51,649 nucleotides of DNA from Natrialba chahannaoensis JCM 10990 (GTDB taxonomy: Archaea > Halobacteriota > Halobacteria > Halobacteriales > Natrialbaceae). The position numbers and the translations under genes were made by a program. Position 1 is the first letter of the stretch; every line of letters begins with the position of its first letter. Below, in pieces: positions 18,239 to 25,435 of this stretch. Below the pieces are notes generated by a model. The model was not told the DNA's origin. It saw only the letters and a list, made by a program, of their open reading frames with translations, and made no database searches. Location: the NCBI RefSeq assembly GCF_000337135.1, contig NZ_AOIN01000043.1, positions 65,695 to 117,343 of the forward strand, read 5' to 3'.

Positions 18239-18388
18239 TTATGCTGCGCGTGGCTCTTTGGCCTTCGGACGGAGGTTCTTGTAGCCGCACTTGCGGCAAC
18301 GCGTTGATTCCGCGGAGTTGCGTGCGTTACAGCGCATGCAGATCATCTTGTTGAGCATCCGGTCTTCGGCGGCGTCGAAACTTGGCAT
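18239..18388 (-). CDS. rpl40e: 50S ribosomal protein L40e
   Basis: This 49-residue protein is read from the ATG at 18388 to a TAA at 18239. It begins [20 protein letters not shown] and has a zinc ribbon with Cys17, Cys20, Cys31 and Cys34 (CMRC and CRKC) embedded in Arg and Lys, then a short basic tail [13 protein letters not shown]. This is the archaeal form of L40e, a zinc-ribbon protein of the large ribosomal subunit. In eukaryotes the homologue is made as a ubiquitin fusion, and here it is free-standing. The gene lies 86 bases downstream of tsr3 on the same strand, so a ribosomal protein and an rRNA-modifying enzyme are paired. Confidence 0.95.
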   Translation of the reverse strand: MPSFDAAEDRMLNKMICMRCNARNSAESTRCRKCGYKNLRPKAKEPRAA

Positions 18389-18474
18389 GTCGCTCCGTTG
18401 GCCCGTGGTGCATATAACCGCTGTGGTCCTGTGCGCCGGGTGTGGACTCGCTCATGGTTTCGGACTCGCCAGCG

Positions 18475-18990
18475 TCAGGTACCGTCATCCTCGCTGGCAG
18501 CAAGATACTCCTCTTGCACGGCGACGACCTCGGTGGAGTCGGCACACTCGCTGTACCGACGCAGCGGTTCCTCGTTGAGCGTCAGGAACGTTTCTCCCCA
18601 TCGGAAGTGTGAGAGCAGTTCCTCGGCGCGGTCCCAGTCGTCAAAGATACAGCAGGCAGCGGCGAGCGCTTCGACGGTCGTCAGCTGGAACGGGCGGCCG
18701 TAGTTAACCGGGTTCGCAGCAACGAGAAAGGGGAGTGCCCGGTGAACGCCGTTCATCTTGAACGCCGCTTCCTCTGCTGACTCCCAGGAACAGTCGAGGG
18801 CCACGAGCGTGCCCAATCCGTCGTCGGCGTCGGCTGGCGAGAGCGCTTGCTCGGCGTGGGGGTTAAGCACGACGCCGTACGGCACCTGTTGCATTGTGCG
18901 ATAGAGCGTCGCCTCGTCGAACTTCTCGAGTCGGCACGCGGTGCACTTCTTGGGGTCGTCGTCACCCTCGTAGTAGACGTGACACTCCAC
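18475..18990 (-). CDS. tsr3: 16S rRNA aminocarboxypropyltransferase Tsr3 (DUF367)
   Basis: Tsr3 transfers an aminocarboxypropyl group from S-adenosylmethionine to a uridine in the small-subunit rRNA decoding region. The 171-residue protein has the family blocks [44 protein letters not shown] and [16 protein letters not shown], and a cysteine-rich N-terminal [14 protein letters not shown] that varies between lineages. Length fits. The start is GTG (VECHVYYEG). It is supported by a TATATAAG-type promoter 21-28 bases upstream, which gives a leaderless message. rpl40e follows on the same strand. Confidence 0.9.
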   Translation of the reverse strand: MECHVYYEGDDDPKKCTACRLEKFDEATLYRTMQQVPYGVVLNPHAEQALSPADADDGLGTLVALDCSWESAEEAAFKMNGVHRALPFLVAANPVNYGRPFQLTTVEALAAACCIFDDWDRAEELLSHFRWGETFLTLNEEPLRRYSECADSTEVVAVQEEYLAASEDDGT

Positions 18991-19010
18991 AAGTCACACC
19001 TGCCGCCCAC

Positions 19011-19018
19011 TATATAAG
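19011..19018 (-). promoter_or_regulatory. TATA box of tsr3-rpl40e
   Basis: TATATAAG on the plus strand (CTTATATA on the minus) is 21-28 bases before the GTG at 18990. This is the right distance for transcription to begin at the start codon. It is one of the clearest core promoters in the window and decides the unusual GTG start. Confidence 0.65.
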
Positions 19019-19161
19019 AAGGTTCCTCGTGTGACCGAATCAGAAATCTGTAAGAATTGCTAATTACAACTTCCTCTTATTGTGAATATGTAGCTATCGA
19101 TTAGTATGTGAAACGTTTGTATGTGGTGTGCTACTAGTCCTATTGTTTTTGAATCACACAC

Positions 19162-19171
19162 CTTTATATAT
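19162..19171 (+). promoter_or_regulatory. TATA box of the peptide-type ABC import operon
   Basis: CTTTATATAT lies 26-35 bases before the ATG at 19197, inside a stretch (about 19050-19196) much richer in A and T than the surroundings. The spacing fits a leaderless or nearly leaderless operon transcript. I see no obvious palindromic operator next to it. Confidence 0.6.
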
Positions 19172-19196
19172 CTTTGATTAGACGTACTGCTGTAGA

Positions 19197-20861
19197 ATGG
19201 GAGACGATAGCAAATCGCGACGTACGGTGCTGAAGGGTGTTGGGGCTGCAAGTGCAGCGGGATTGACGACCAGTCTCGCAGGTTGTGTGAGTCAGAACGA
19301 AGAGTCGGATGTCGAGGGTGCGGAGAATCTCGGTGACGAAGTCCCAGAGATTCACCTCGTCGCACCGACGGCCGGTACGAACCCGTTCCGTAACGAACTC
19401 GCAGACATCGTTTCCGACAACTGGGAAGAACTTGGCTTCGATGTCGATCTTGAGGAACTGGAGTTCACCGCGCACGTTGATCAGGTGGTCGTCGAACAGA
19501 ACTTCGACGCGTCACTGCTCGGCTGGGGTGGTACGCCGGAGCGGATCGACCCGCACACGTTCATCTTCGATATGCACCATTCCTCGACGACAGACCAGGG
19601 CGGTCGAAACACGCCGGGGTACGAAAACCCCGACTACGACGAACTGGCGGAGTTGCAGGTGACGCAGGTCGACGAAGACGAGCGCCAGCAGACTGTCTAC
19701 GAGGCCCAGGAGATCATCGCGGAGGATCAACCGCGAACGTACATCGCGAACGAAGGCGGCTACGAGCCGTACGCGAGTTCCCGTGTCACCGACATCAATC
19801 CGACGCTCGGTGAAGGGCTGAACTCGTTCTGGAACCTGACGTCGGTGACGCCGACGGGCGACGACACGGTCCGCTTTGGCTACCCGTCCGAGATCATCTC
19901 GCTGAACCCGATGCGGGACCTGGCGACGCCTGACCGGCAGTTCGTCCGCCTTCTCTACGATCAACTCTACCGGATCGGCGAGGACGGGATGCCGACGTCG
20001 TGGCTGGCGGCAGACGACCCCGTCATCGAAGACGACGGCATGACTTACACCGTCGAGATTCAGGACGGCCACACCTTCCACGACGGCGAGCCAGTGACGA
20101 TCGACGACGTGGCGTTCACCTACGAACTCTACGCCGATTCGCCGACCTACAGCTCGCTCGTCGAGGATATCGAGGAGATCGACACCTCGGGGAACGAGAT
20201 TACGTTCCACCTCGCAGAGGAGTACGCGCCGTTCGTGGCAAACGTCCTCGGACAGGTGTACATCTTCCCTGAACACATCTGGGGCGATGTCGATCCTGAC
20301 GAGCTCGTCGACTTCGAAGACGAGAACTGGACCGGCAGCGGCCCGTTCGAGTTCGTTGACTGGGAGCGCCAGGCCGAACTGCAGCTATCGGCGTTCGACG
20401 ACCACTTCGAGGCACCGAACGCGGACAACCTCATCCGCGTTCCCGGTGCAGACACCGCACAGCTCGTCAACGATCTCGAGGCCGGTCAGCTCGATATGGT
20501 TGGTGCGGTGCCACAGCCGACGGCCGTCAATCGTGTCAGAGATGACGACGACCTTGATCTCGCCGAGTTCGAGGCCATCGGGTACGCGATGATCGAGTAC
20601 AACATGCGCCGCGAACCGTTGGGCGACCGCCACATTCGCCGGGCACTCTCCTACGGTGTCCCGAAGGAGGAGTACGTCGAGTTCATCCGTGATGGCATGG
20701 GGACAGTGACGCATTCGACCATCTCCGAGCACAACGAGTTCTGGCACAATCCCGACGTCGAGCAGTTCAACGAGGACTTAGAGGCCGCACGTCAGGAACT
20801 CGCAAACGGTGGCTACGGCTGGAACGACGACGGTCGACTCCACTACGGCGAAGACCAGTAA
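19197..20861 (+). CDS. circularly permuted SBP_bac_5-type ABC substrate-binding lipoprotein
   Basis: This 554-residue binding protein serves the peptide/nickel-type importer encoded by the next four genes. A Tat signal (RR at residues 8-9) and a lipobox LAGC with Cys30 give surface anchoring. The order of the mature part is unusual. Residues about 50-216 are the segment that closes normal DppA-like proteins: NELADIVSDNWEELGFDVDL, then ASLLGWGG near 105, HHSS near 128, GYENPDYDEL at 141-150 and VYEAQEIIAED. Residues about 222-554 are the normal N-terminal part: SLNPMRDLATP, YTVEIQDGHTFHDGEPVTID at 284-303, GSGPFEFVDW and RRALSYGVPKEEYV. The chain ends at ARQELANGGYGWNDDGRLHY plus GEDQ, where a normal protein would run into the segment found here at residue 50. 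All parts are present once, so it is a circular permutation, not a truncation. Confidence 0.9.
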   Translation: MGDDSKSRRTVLKGVGAASAAGLTTSLAGCVSQNEESDVEGAENLGDEVPEIHLVAPTAGTNPFRNELADIVSDNWEELGFDVDLEELEFTAHVDQVVVEQNFDASLLGWGGTPERIDPHTFIFDMHHSSTTDQGGRNTPGYENPDYDELAELQVTQVDEDERQQTVYEAQEIIAEDQPRTYIANEGGYEPYASSRVTDINPTLGEGLNSFWNLTSVTPTGDDTVRFGYPSEIISLNPMRDLATPDRQFVRLLYDQLYRIGEDGMPTSWLAADDPVIEDDGMTYTVEIQDGHTFHDGEPVTIDDVAFTYELYADSPTYSSLVEDIEEIDTSGNEITFHLAEEYAPFVANVLGQVYIFPEHIWGDVDPDELVDFEDENWTGSGPFEFVDWERQAELQLSAFDDHFEAPNADNLIRVPGADTAQLVNDLEAGQLDMVGAVPQPTAVNRVRDDDDLDLAEFEAIGYAMIEYNMRREPLGDRHIRRALSYGVPKEEYVEFIRDGMGTVTHSTISEHNEFWHNPDVEQFNEDLEAARQELANGGYGWNDDGRLHYGEDQ

Positions 20862-20948
20862 CTGATCGACGCGACCCTCCACTACTGTATTTAACAACTA
20901 TACGATACGATACATGATATTCATTAGCGACACTGGGTGTGGTGACCG
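20862..20948 (+). other. AT-rich gap inside the importer operon
   Basis: These 87 bases separate the binding protein from the first permease, while the later genes overlap. They are AT-rich (TATTTAACAACTATACGATACGATAC) and could hold an internal promoter or an RNA processing site that allows more binding protein than membrane complex. No hairpin with a T-run was found. Confidence 0.35.
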
Positions 20949-21929
20949 ATGGGACTGAGAGCCTACGTCGTGAGACGGTGTCTCCAGCTCGTCGTCACGT
21001 TCTGGGCGTTCTTTACGCTCCTGTTCGTTCTCTTTCGAATGATGCCGGGCGATCCGACATCCATGTTCATCATGGACGGCATGACACCCGAACAGCGCGA
21101 ACAGCGGATCGCAGAGCTCGGCTTAAACGAACCCCTCCACGTGCAGTACATCGAATACGTTCGCCAGCTGCTGACCGGCGACTTCGGCCAGTCGTTCATC
21201 TACAACGATCCGGTGACCAGCATCATCGTTGTCCGGTTCATGAACACGATCGTCCTGATGGCGACAGCGCTCATCTTCGCCTACATCATCGGCATCACCT
21301 TCGGTGCCCTCATGGGCTGGTGGCGCGACTCGCGGTTCGAACGCGGTGGCATCATCGTGACGCTCGTGGCCCGCTCCTCGCCGGAGTTCTGGGTCGGCAT
21401 CGTCCTCCTGTCCGTGTTCGTCTTCTGGCTCGGCTGGTTCCCCTCGAGTGGGATGCGCACGACGGGTGGTGAGCTCGGCGGCGGCTTCGTCGCCCGGTAC
21501 GGCTCGCTTGACTTCCTGCACCACCTGTTCCTGCCGGCGTTGACCGGTGCGATTGCCTATCTGGCGACGCCGACGCTGCTCATGCGCTCGACGATGCTCG
21601 ACGTTCTGAACGCCGACTTCATTGAGATCAAGAAGGCGGAGGGACTGCCAGAGCGGACGGTACTGTACAAGCACGCCGCTCGAAACTCGATCCTGCCGAT
21701 CGTGACGGTTGCAGCAATCGCGACTGGGACTGCGATGGGTGGCTCGGTCGTCATCGAGACCGTCTTCAACTGGCCAGGAATGGGTCGTGAGATGGTGAGT
21801 GCGGTAAACAACAACGACTATCCGCTGGCGATGGCGGCGTTCTTCCTCATGGGATCGGTCGTGATCATCATGAATTTCGTCGCTGACCTCGCCTACGTCT
21901 ACCTCGATCCGAGGGTGGAGTACGAATGA
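20949..21929 (+). CDS. peptide/nickel-type ABC transporter permease (DppB-like)
   Basis: This 326-residue permease has the family N-terminus, a first helix VVTFWAFFTLLFVLFRMMPGDP followed by an outer loop, and five further helices. The binding-protein-dependent transport domain is in the C-terminal two thirds. The cytoplasmic coupling loop reads IKKAEGLPERTVLYKHAARNSILP, the EAA-like motif that contacts the ATPase, and is followed by GGSVVIETVFNWPGMG. All are typical of DppB/OppB. The stop overlaps the start of the next permease by 4 bases, indicating translational coupling. Confidence 0.94.
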   Translation: MGLRAYVVRRCLQLVVTFWAFFTLLFVLFRMMPGDPTSMFIMDGMTPEQREQRIAELGLNEPLHVQYIEYVRQLLTGDFGQSFIYNDPVTSIIVVRFMNTIVLMATALIFAYIIGITFGALMGWWRDSRFERGGIIVTLVARSSPEFWVGIVLLSVFVFWLGWFPSSGMRTTGGELGGGFVARYGSLDFLHHLFLPALTGAIAYLATPTLLMRSTMLDVLNADFIEIKKAEGLPERTVLYKHAARNSILPIVTVAAIATGTAMGGSVVIETVFNWPGMGREMVSAVNNNDYPLAMAAFFLMGSVVIIMNFVADLAYVYLDPRVEYE

Positions 21930-22870
21930 GCACCGAACAACCGTCACCGATCGACAGCACGACGACCAGCATCGGCGAGCGATTCGCATCGCTCCGACAG
22001 CGATTCGAGGTATTCGAAGGCGACCGACTCGGGCAGATCGGGCTGGCGATCCTCGCGCTGTTCATCTTCATCGGGATCTTCGCTCGACCGTACACGATCG
22101 AGCTCTTTGACTTCACGATTTCGACACCCGGACTCGCACCGTACGATCCGGGTGAGCGAGCAGTCGGCGACCGACTCGAGTCCCCCTCGGTAGCGCACCC
22201 CCTCGGAACGACCGACATGGGTCGGGACGTGTTGTCCCAGCTTATCGCAGGGACGCGCGTGACGTTGATCGTCGGCAGTCTCGCGGCGTTCATGGCTGTC
22301 TTCATCGGTACGAACGTCGGCCTCATCAGCGCCTACTTCGGCGGCTGGGTCGACGACGTGCTGATGCGGATCACCGACATCGTTTACGGTGTGCCGTTCC
22401 TGCCGTTCGCGATCGTCCTCGTGGCGGTCCTGGGCAGCAGTATCGTCAACATCATCGTGGCGATCGTGTTGATTCTGTGGCGCTCGACGGCGCGGGTGAT
22501 CCGAGCGCAGGTGTTGAGCCACAAGCAACGACCGTACGTCGAGAGTGCACAGGCCATCGGTGCCGGCCACGTGCGGATCATGTACCGCCACATCCTGCCG
22601 AACGTGTTGCCGCTGACGTTCCTGTACGCGGCGTTCGCAGTTGCGTGGGCAGTCATCGCCGAGGCCAGCCTCTCGTTCCTCGGCTTTGGCGATCCGAACA
22701 TGCTCTCGTGGGGTGAGATGATCTACAACGTCTACACCGCGAACGCGATCCGCGAGGCGTGGTGGTGGGTCTTCCCACCGGGCATCTGCATCATGCTGTT
22801 CGTAATGTCGGTGTTCTTCATCGGCCGCACGCTCGAGAAAGAGGTCAACCCTGAACTCAACCACCAATAA
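21926..22870 (+). CDS. peptide/nickel-type ABC transporter permease (DppC-like)
   Basis: This 314-residue second permease has an N-terminal helix (about residues 33-52), then the DppC block HPLGTTDMGRDVLSQLIAGTR. The permease core follows with coupling loop SAQAIGAGHVRIMYRHILPN and the EASLSFLGFGDP block. It ends ...FIGRTLEKEVNPELNH as DppC proteins do. It pairs with the preceding DppB-like protein to form the membrane channel. The TAA stop shares one base with the ATG of the ATPase gene that follows. Confidence 0.94.
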   Translation: MSTEQPSPIDSTTTSIGERFASLRQRFEVFEGDRLGQIGLAILALFIFIGIFARPYTIELFDFTISTPGLAPYDPGERAVGDRLESPSVAHPLGTTDMGRDVLSQLIAGTRVTLIVGSLAAFMAVFIGTNVGLISAYFGGWVDDVLMRITDIVYGVPFLPFAIVLVAVLGSSIVNIIVAIVLILWRSTARVIRAQVLSHKQRPYVESAQAIGAGHVRIMYRHILPNVLPLTFLYAAFAVAWAVIAEASLSFLGFGDPNMLSWGEMIYNVYTANAIREAWWWVFPPGICIMLFVMSVFFIGRTLEKEVNPELNHQ

Positions 22871-23955
22871 TGACGCTACTCGATATTGACGGACTGAAGA
22901 CGTACTACGGTGCCGACGACGGCTGGGTTCGTGCGACGGACGACGCCTCGCTGTCGATCGAGCGCGGCGAGACTGTCGGTCTGGTCGGCGAAAGTGGCAG
23001 CGGGAAGACGACACTTGCGAAGTCGATCATTCGCTTGCTGCCGGACAATGCCGAGATCGTCGACGGCTCCATCGAGTTCGACGGAACTGAGATCACCGAG
23101 CTCTCCGACAAAGAGCTCAGACGCCAGATCCGCTGGTCGGAAATCTCGATGATTCCGCAGAACGCGATGAACGGCTTCGACCCTGTCTACACTGTCGGCG
23201 ACCAGATCGTCGAAGTGATCAGACACCACGAGGACGACACCTCGAAGGCCGAGGCCCGCGAGCGCGGCCGCGAACTGTTCGACGATCTCGGGATCGATCC
23301 CGACCGCATCGACGACTATCCCCACCAGTTCTCCGGTGGGATGGCCCAGCGTGCGATGATCGCGCTCGCACTCGCGCTCTCGCCGTCGCTCGTGCTCGCA
23401 GACGAGCCAACGACGGCGCTCGACGTGGTCATTCAGGACCGTATCCTGGAGACGATCAAAGAGATGCAGGAGGAACTGAACAGCGCGATGATCATGATCA
23501 CCCACGACATGTCGGTCGTCAGTGAAACCTGCGACCGCATCGCCGTGGTCTACGGCGGCCGAATCGTCGAACTCGCGGACGCCGAGACGATCATCACGAA
23601 CCCGCGCCACCCCTACACGCTCGGACTGCGAAACGCCTTCCCCGACATCAGCGACGACGATCAGGAACTCATCTCCATCCCCGGCTCGCCGCCGGAGCTT
23701 GTCGACCCTGGCGAAGGCTGTCGCTTCGCACCGCGCTGTCCGTTCGCCGAGGAGGAATGCTGGGAGGTAACGCCCCAACCCGAGTCCTACGGCGACGGCC
23801 ATCAGGTCGAGTGCCACCGCGCCGACGAGATCGAGCACCTGCAGGCGGAAGCCGGCAAGAAAGAGACCTGGCGCGAGCAGGACCTTGGCGACCGTGAACC
23901 GGTTGGGACAGCCGACGAGCAGGCCGCGGAAGCGGAGGTGAGACTCGATGACTGA
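22870..23955 (+). CDS. peptide/nickel-type ABC transporter ATPase (DppD-like)
   Basis: This 361-residue ATPase has Walker A GESGSGKT at residues 40-47, a Q-loop, signature FSGGMAQRAMIALAL, Walker B LVLADEPTTALD and switch His in MIMITHDMSVV. The signature reads SGGM rather than SGGQ, which is usual in DppD. A C-terminal oligopeptide-transporter tail carries the Cys block CRFAPRCPFAEEECW, and another Cys lies downstream in VECHR. In relatives these cysteines can bind an iron-sulfur cluster. It works as a heterodimer with the next gene product. It overlaps that gene by 8 bases. Confidence 0.94.
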   Translation: MTLLDIDGLKTYYGADDGWVRATDDASLSIERGETVGLVGESGSGKTTLAKSIIRLLPDNAEIVDGSIEFDGTEITELSDKELRRQIRWSEISMIPQNAMNGFDPVYTVGDQIVEVIRHHEDDTSKAEARERGRELFDDLGIDPDRIDDYPHQFSGGMAQRAMIALALALSPSLVLADEPTTALDVVIQDRILETIKEMQEELNSAMIMITHDMSVVSETCDRIAVVYGGRIVELADAETIITNPRHPYTLGLRNAFPDISDDDQELISIPGSPPELVDPGEGCRFAPRCPFAEEECWEVTPQPESYGDGHQVECHRADEIEHLQAEAGKKETWREQDLGDREPVGTADEQAAEAEVRLDD

Positions 23956-25324
23956 TCCGAACGCAGTTGGACTCGATTCTGACCCCGAATCCAACGCCGA
24001 GTCGACCACCGCCGCCACCGCGGGCGACGATCACGACGAAACGTACAAGCTCCGTGTCGAGGGACTCGAGAAGCACTTCCCGGTCAACACGGGACTCGTC
24101 TCGCGCATCCTCCACGGCGAGAGCAACGACGCAGTCAAAGCCGTCGACGGCGTCTCACTCGGTATTCGTGAGGGAGAGGCGTTTGGACTCGCTGGCGAAT
24201 CCGGCTGTGGAAAGACGACGCTCGGCAAGAGCGCGATAAGACTGCTTGAACCAACGGGTGGCGATATCTACTTCGACGGGAAGGAGATCACCGACGTCGG
24301 CGGTGCTGAACTCAACGAGTTCCGTCGTGAGGCGCAGATCATCCACCAGGACCCGTACAAGTCACTCAATCCGCGATTCACGGTCTACGAGTGGGTCAAA
24401 GAGCCTCTCGACGTGCACGACGTCGGCACCAGCGAGGAGCGCGACGCGCGCGTCTACGAGACCATTGAACAGGCCGGACTCCGACCGGCTGCGGCCTACG
24501 CCGACGAGTACCCGAGCGAGCTTTCGGGCGGCGAACGCCAGCGCGTCGGCATCGCTCGCGCGCTTGCGCTCAAGCCGTCGTTCCTGCTGGCCGACGAGCC
24601 GGCGAGTATGCTCGACGTTTCGATTCGGGCGAGCATTCTCGACCTGTTCAAGGAGCTCCAGACGGAGCTCGGACTGACGGCGGTCTACATCAGTCACGAC
24701 CTCTCCCTGCTCAAGCACATGTGCGACCGGATCGGGATCATGTATCTAGGCGAACTGGTCGAAGTCGGGCCGGCCGACCAGATCATCAACGATCCAAAGC
24801 ATCCCTACACGCAGGCGCTTGTCTCTTCGGTCCCGCGGATCGACCCGACCGAAGACCGCGAGCGGATCGAACTCGTCGGCGAGGTGCCTGACCCCGTCGA
24901 CGTGCCGAGTGGCTGTCGGTTTCACCCGCGCTGTCCGAAACTGGTCCAACCAGAAGGCTACGAGCTGGATCAGGATCACTGGCGTGCGGTCGCGAACTTC
25001 CGGCAGGACCTGCTCTGTGACGATCTCACGCTCACGAGCGAAGACGAGGAAGCGACACCTGCTGCGCTCCGTGAGTCCTACGACATTCCGCCTACACTCG
25101 CAGATTCGGCGGCCGAACGCGTCCTCTCGGATGTCCTCACGACGGCGACCGAGGGTGACCGCGAACAGGCTCGCGACCGAATCGAAACCGAGTTCGAATC
25201 ACCCTGTGAACGCGGCGAAATCACGACGCATCAGGTGACGCCGGAGCAGACAGCGAAGTGTGTCCGGTACGACGACGCCGACCGGTACGGTCCGGAGGGC
25301 GGCGGCACGATTCAGGGCGACTGA
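23948..25324 (+). CDS. peptide/nickel-type ABC transporter ATPase (DppF-like) with C-terminal insertion
   Basis: This 458-residue ATPase has Walker A GESGCGKT, signature [16 protein letters not shown], Walker [13 protein letters not shown] and switch His in YISHDLS. The oligopeptide-transporter tail begins with [10 protein letters not shown]. Before its last cysteines (SPCERGE and AKCVRY) lie about 110 extra residues (about 340-430), acidic and helical. I have seen this arrangement in other haloarchaeal DppF proteins, so it is probably a lineage feature. The first 30 residues are also disordered and acidic. It closes the operon, and 22-base tandem repeats follow just after its stop. Confidence 0.93.
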   Translation: MTDPNAVGLDSDPESNAESTTAATAGDDHDETYKLRVEGLEKHFPVNTGLVSRILHGESNDAVKAVDGVSLGIREGEAFGLAGESGCGKTTLGKSAIRLLEPTGGDIYFDGKEITDVGGAELNEFRREAQIIHQDPYKSLNPRFTVYEWVKEPLDVHDVGTSEERDARVYETIEQAGLRPAAAYADEYPSELSGGERQRVGIARALALKPSFLLADEPASMLDVSIRASILDLFKELQTELGLTAVYISHDLSLLKHMCDRIGIMYLGELVEVGPADQIINDPKHPYTQALVSSVPRIDPTEDRERIELVGEVPDPVDVPSGCRFHPRCPKLVQPEGYELDQDHWRAVANFRQDLLCDDLTLTSEDEEATPAALRESYDIPPTLADSAAERVLSDVLTTATEGDREQARDRIETEFESPCERGEITTHQVTPEQTAKCVRYDDADRYGPEGGGTIQGD

Positions 25325-25329
25325 CGAGC

Positions 25330-25395
25330 TGCGCCCTGCGCACGGCGTTCTTGCGCCCTGTGTACGGCGTTCCTGCGCCCTGTGTACGGCGTTCC
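25330..25395 (+). repeat. three 22-base tandem repeats after the importer operon
   Basis: The unit TGCGCCCTGTGTACGGCGTT plus CC occurs exactly at 25352-25373 and 25374-25395. A copy with three changes lies at 25330-25351. The array begins 5 bases after the operon's last stop codon. Each unit contains TGCGCC..GGCG, partly self-complementary, so the RNA could stack small hairpins. Confidence 0.9.
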
Positions 25396-25435
25396 GCCTC
25401 ACTGTACCTTCGTATAACTGTAATTCGTTTGTGCC

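Noticed and set aside
18013-18307. Short frames on both strands upstream of rpl40e
   Set aside because: They overlap each other and the AT-rich gap. None resembles a protein family.
19512-20276. Minus-strand frame of 254 residues opposite the binding protein
   Set aside because: Composition is typical of an antisense shadow, with no motif. The plus-strand frame matches a known family over its full length.
21944-23014. Minus-strand frame of 356 residues opposite the DppC-like permease
   Set aside because: Extremely Arg/Asp/His-rich shadow with no hydrophobic or catalytic pattern.
23948-25324. The long insertion in the C-terminal tail of the DppF-like ATPase as a novelty
   Set aside because: As far as I recall, other haloarchaeal DppF-type ATPases have the same split tail, so it looks like a lineage feature.
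25330-25395. Possible CRISPR-like array
   Set aside because: The repeats are directly adjacent with no spacers and no cas genes are present, so it is a plain tandem repeat.
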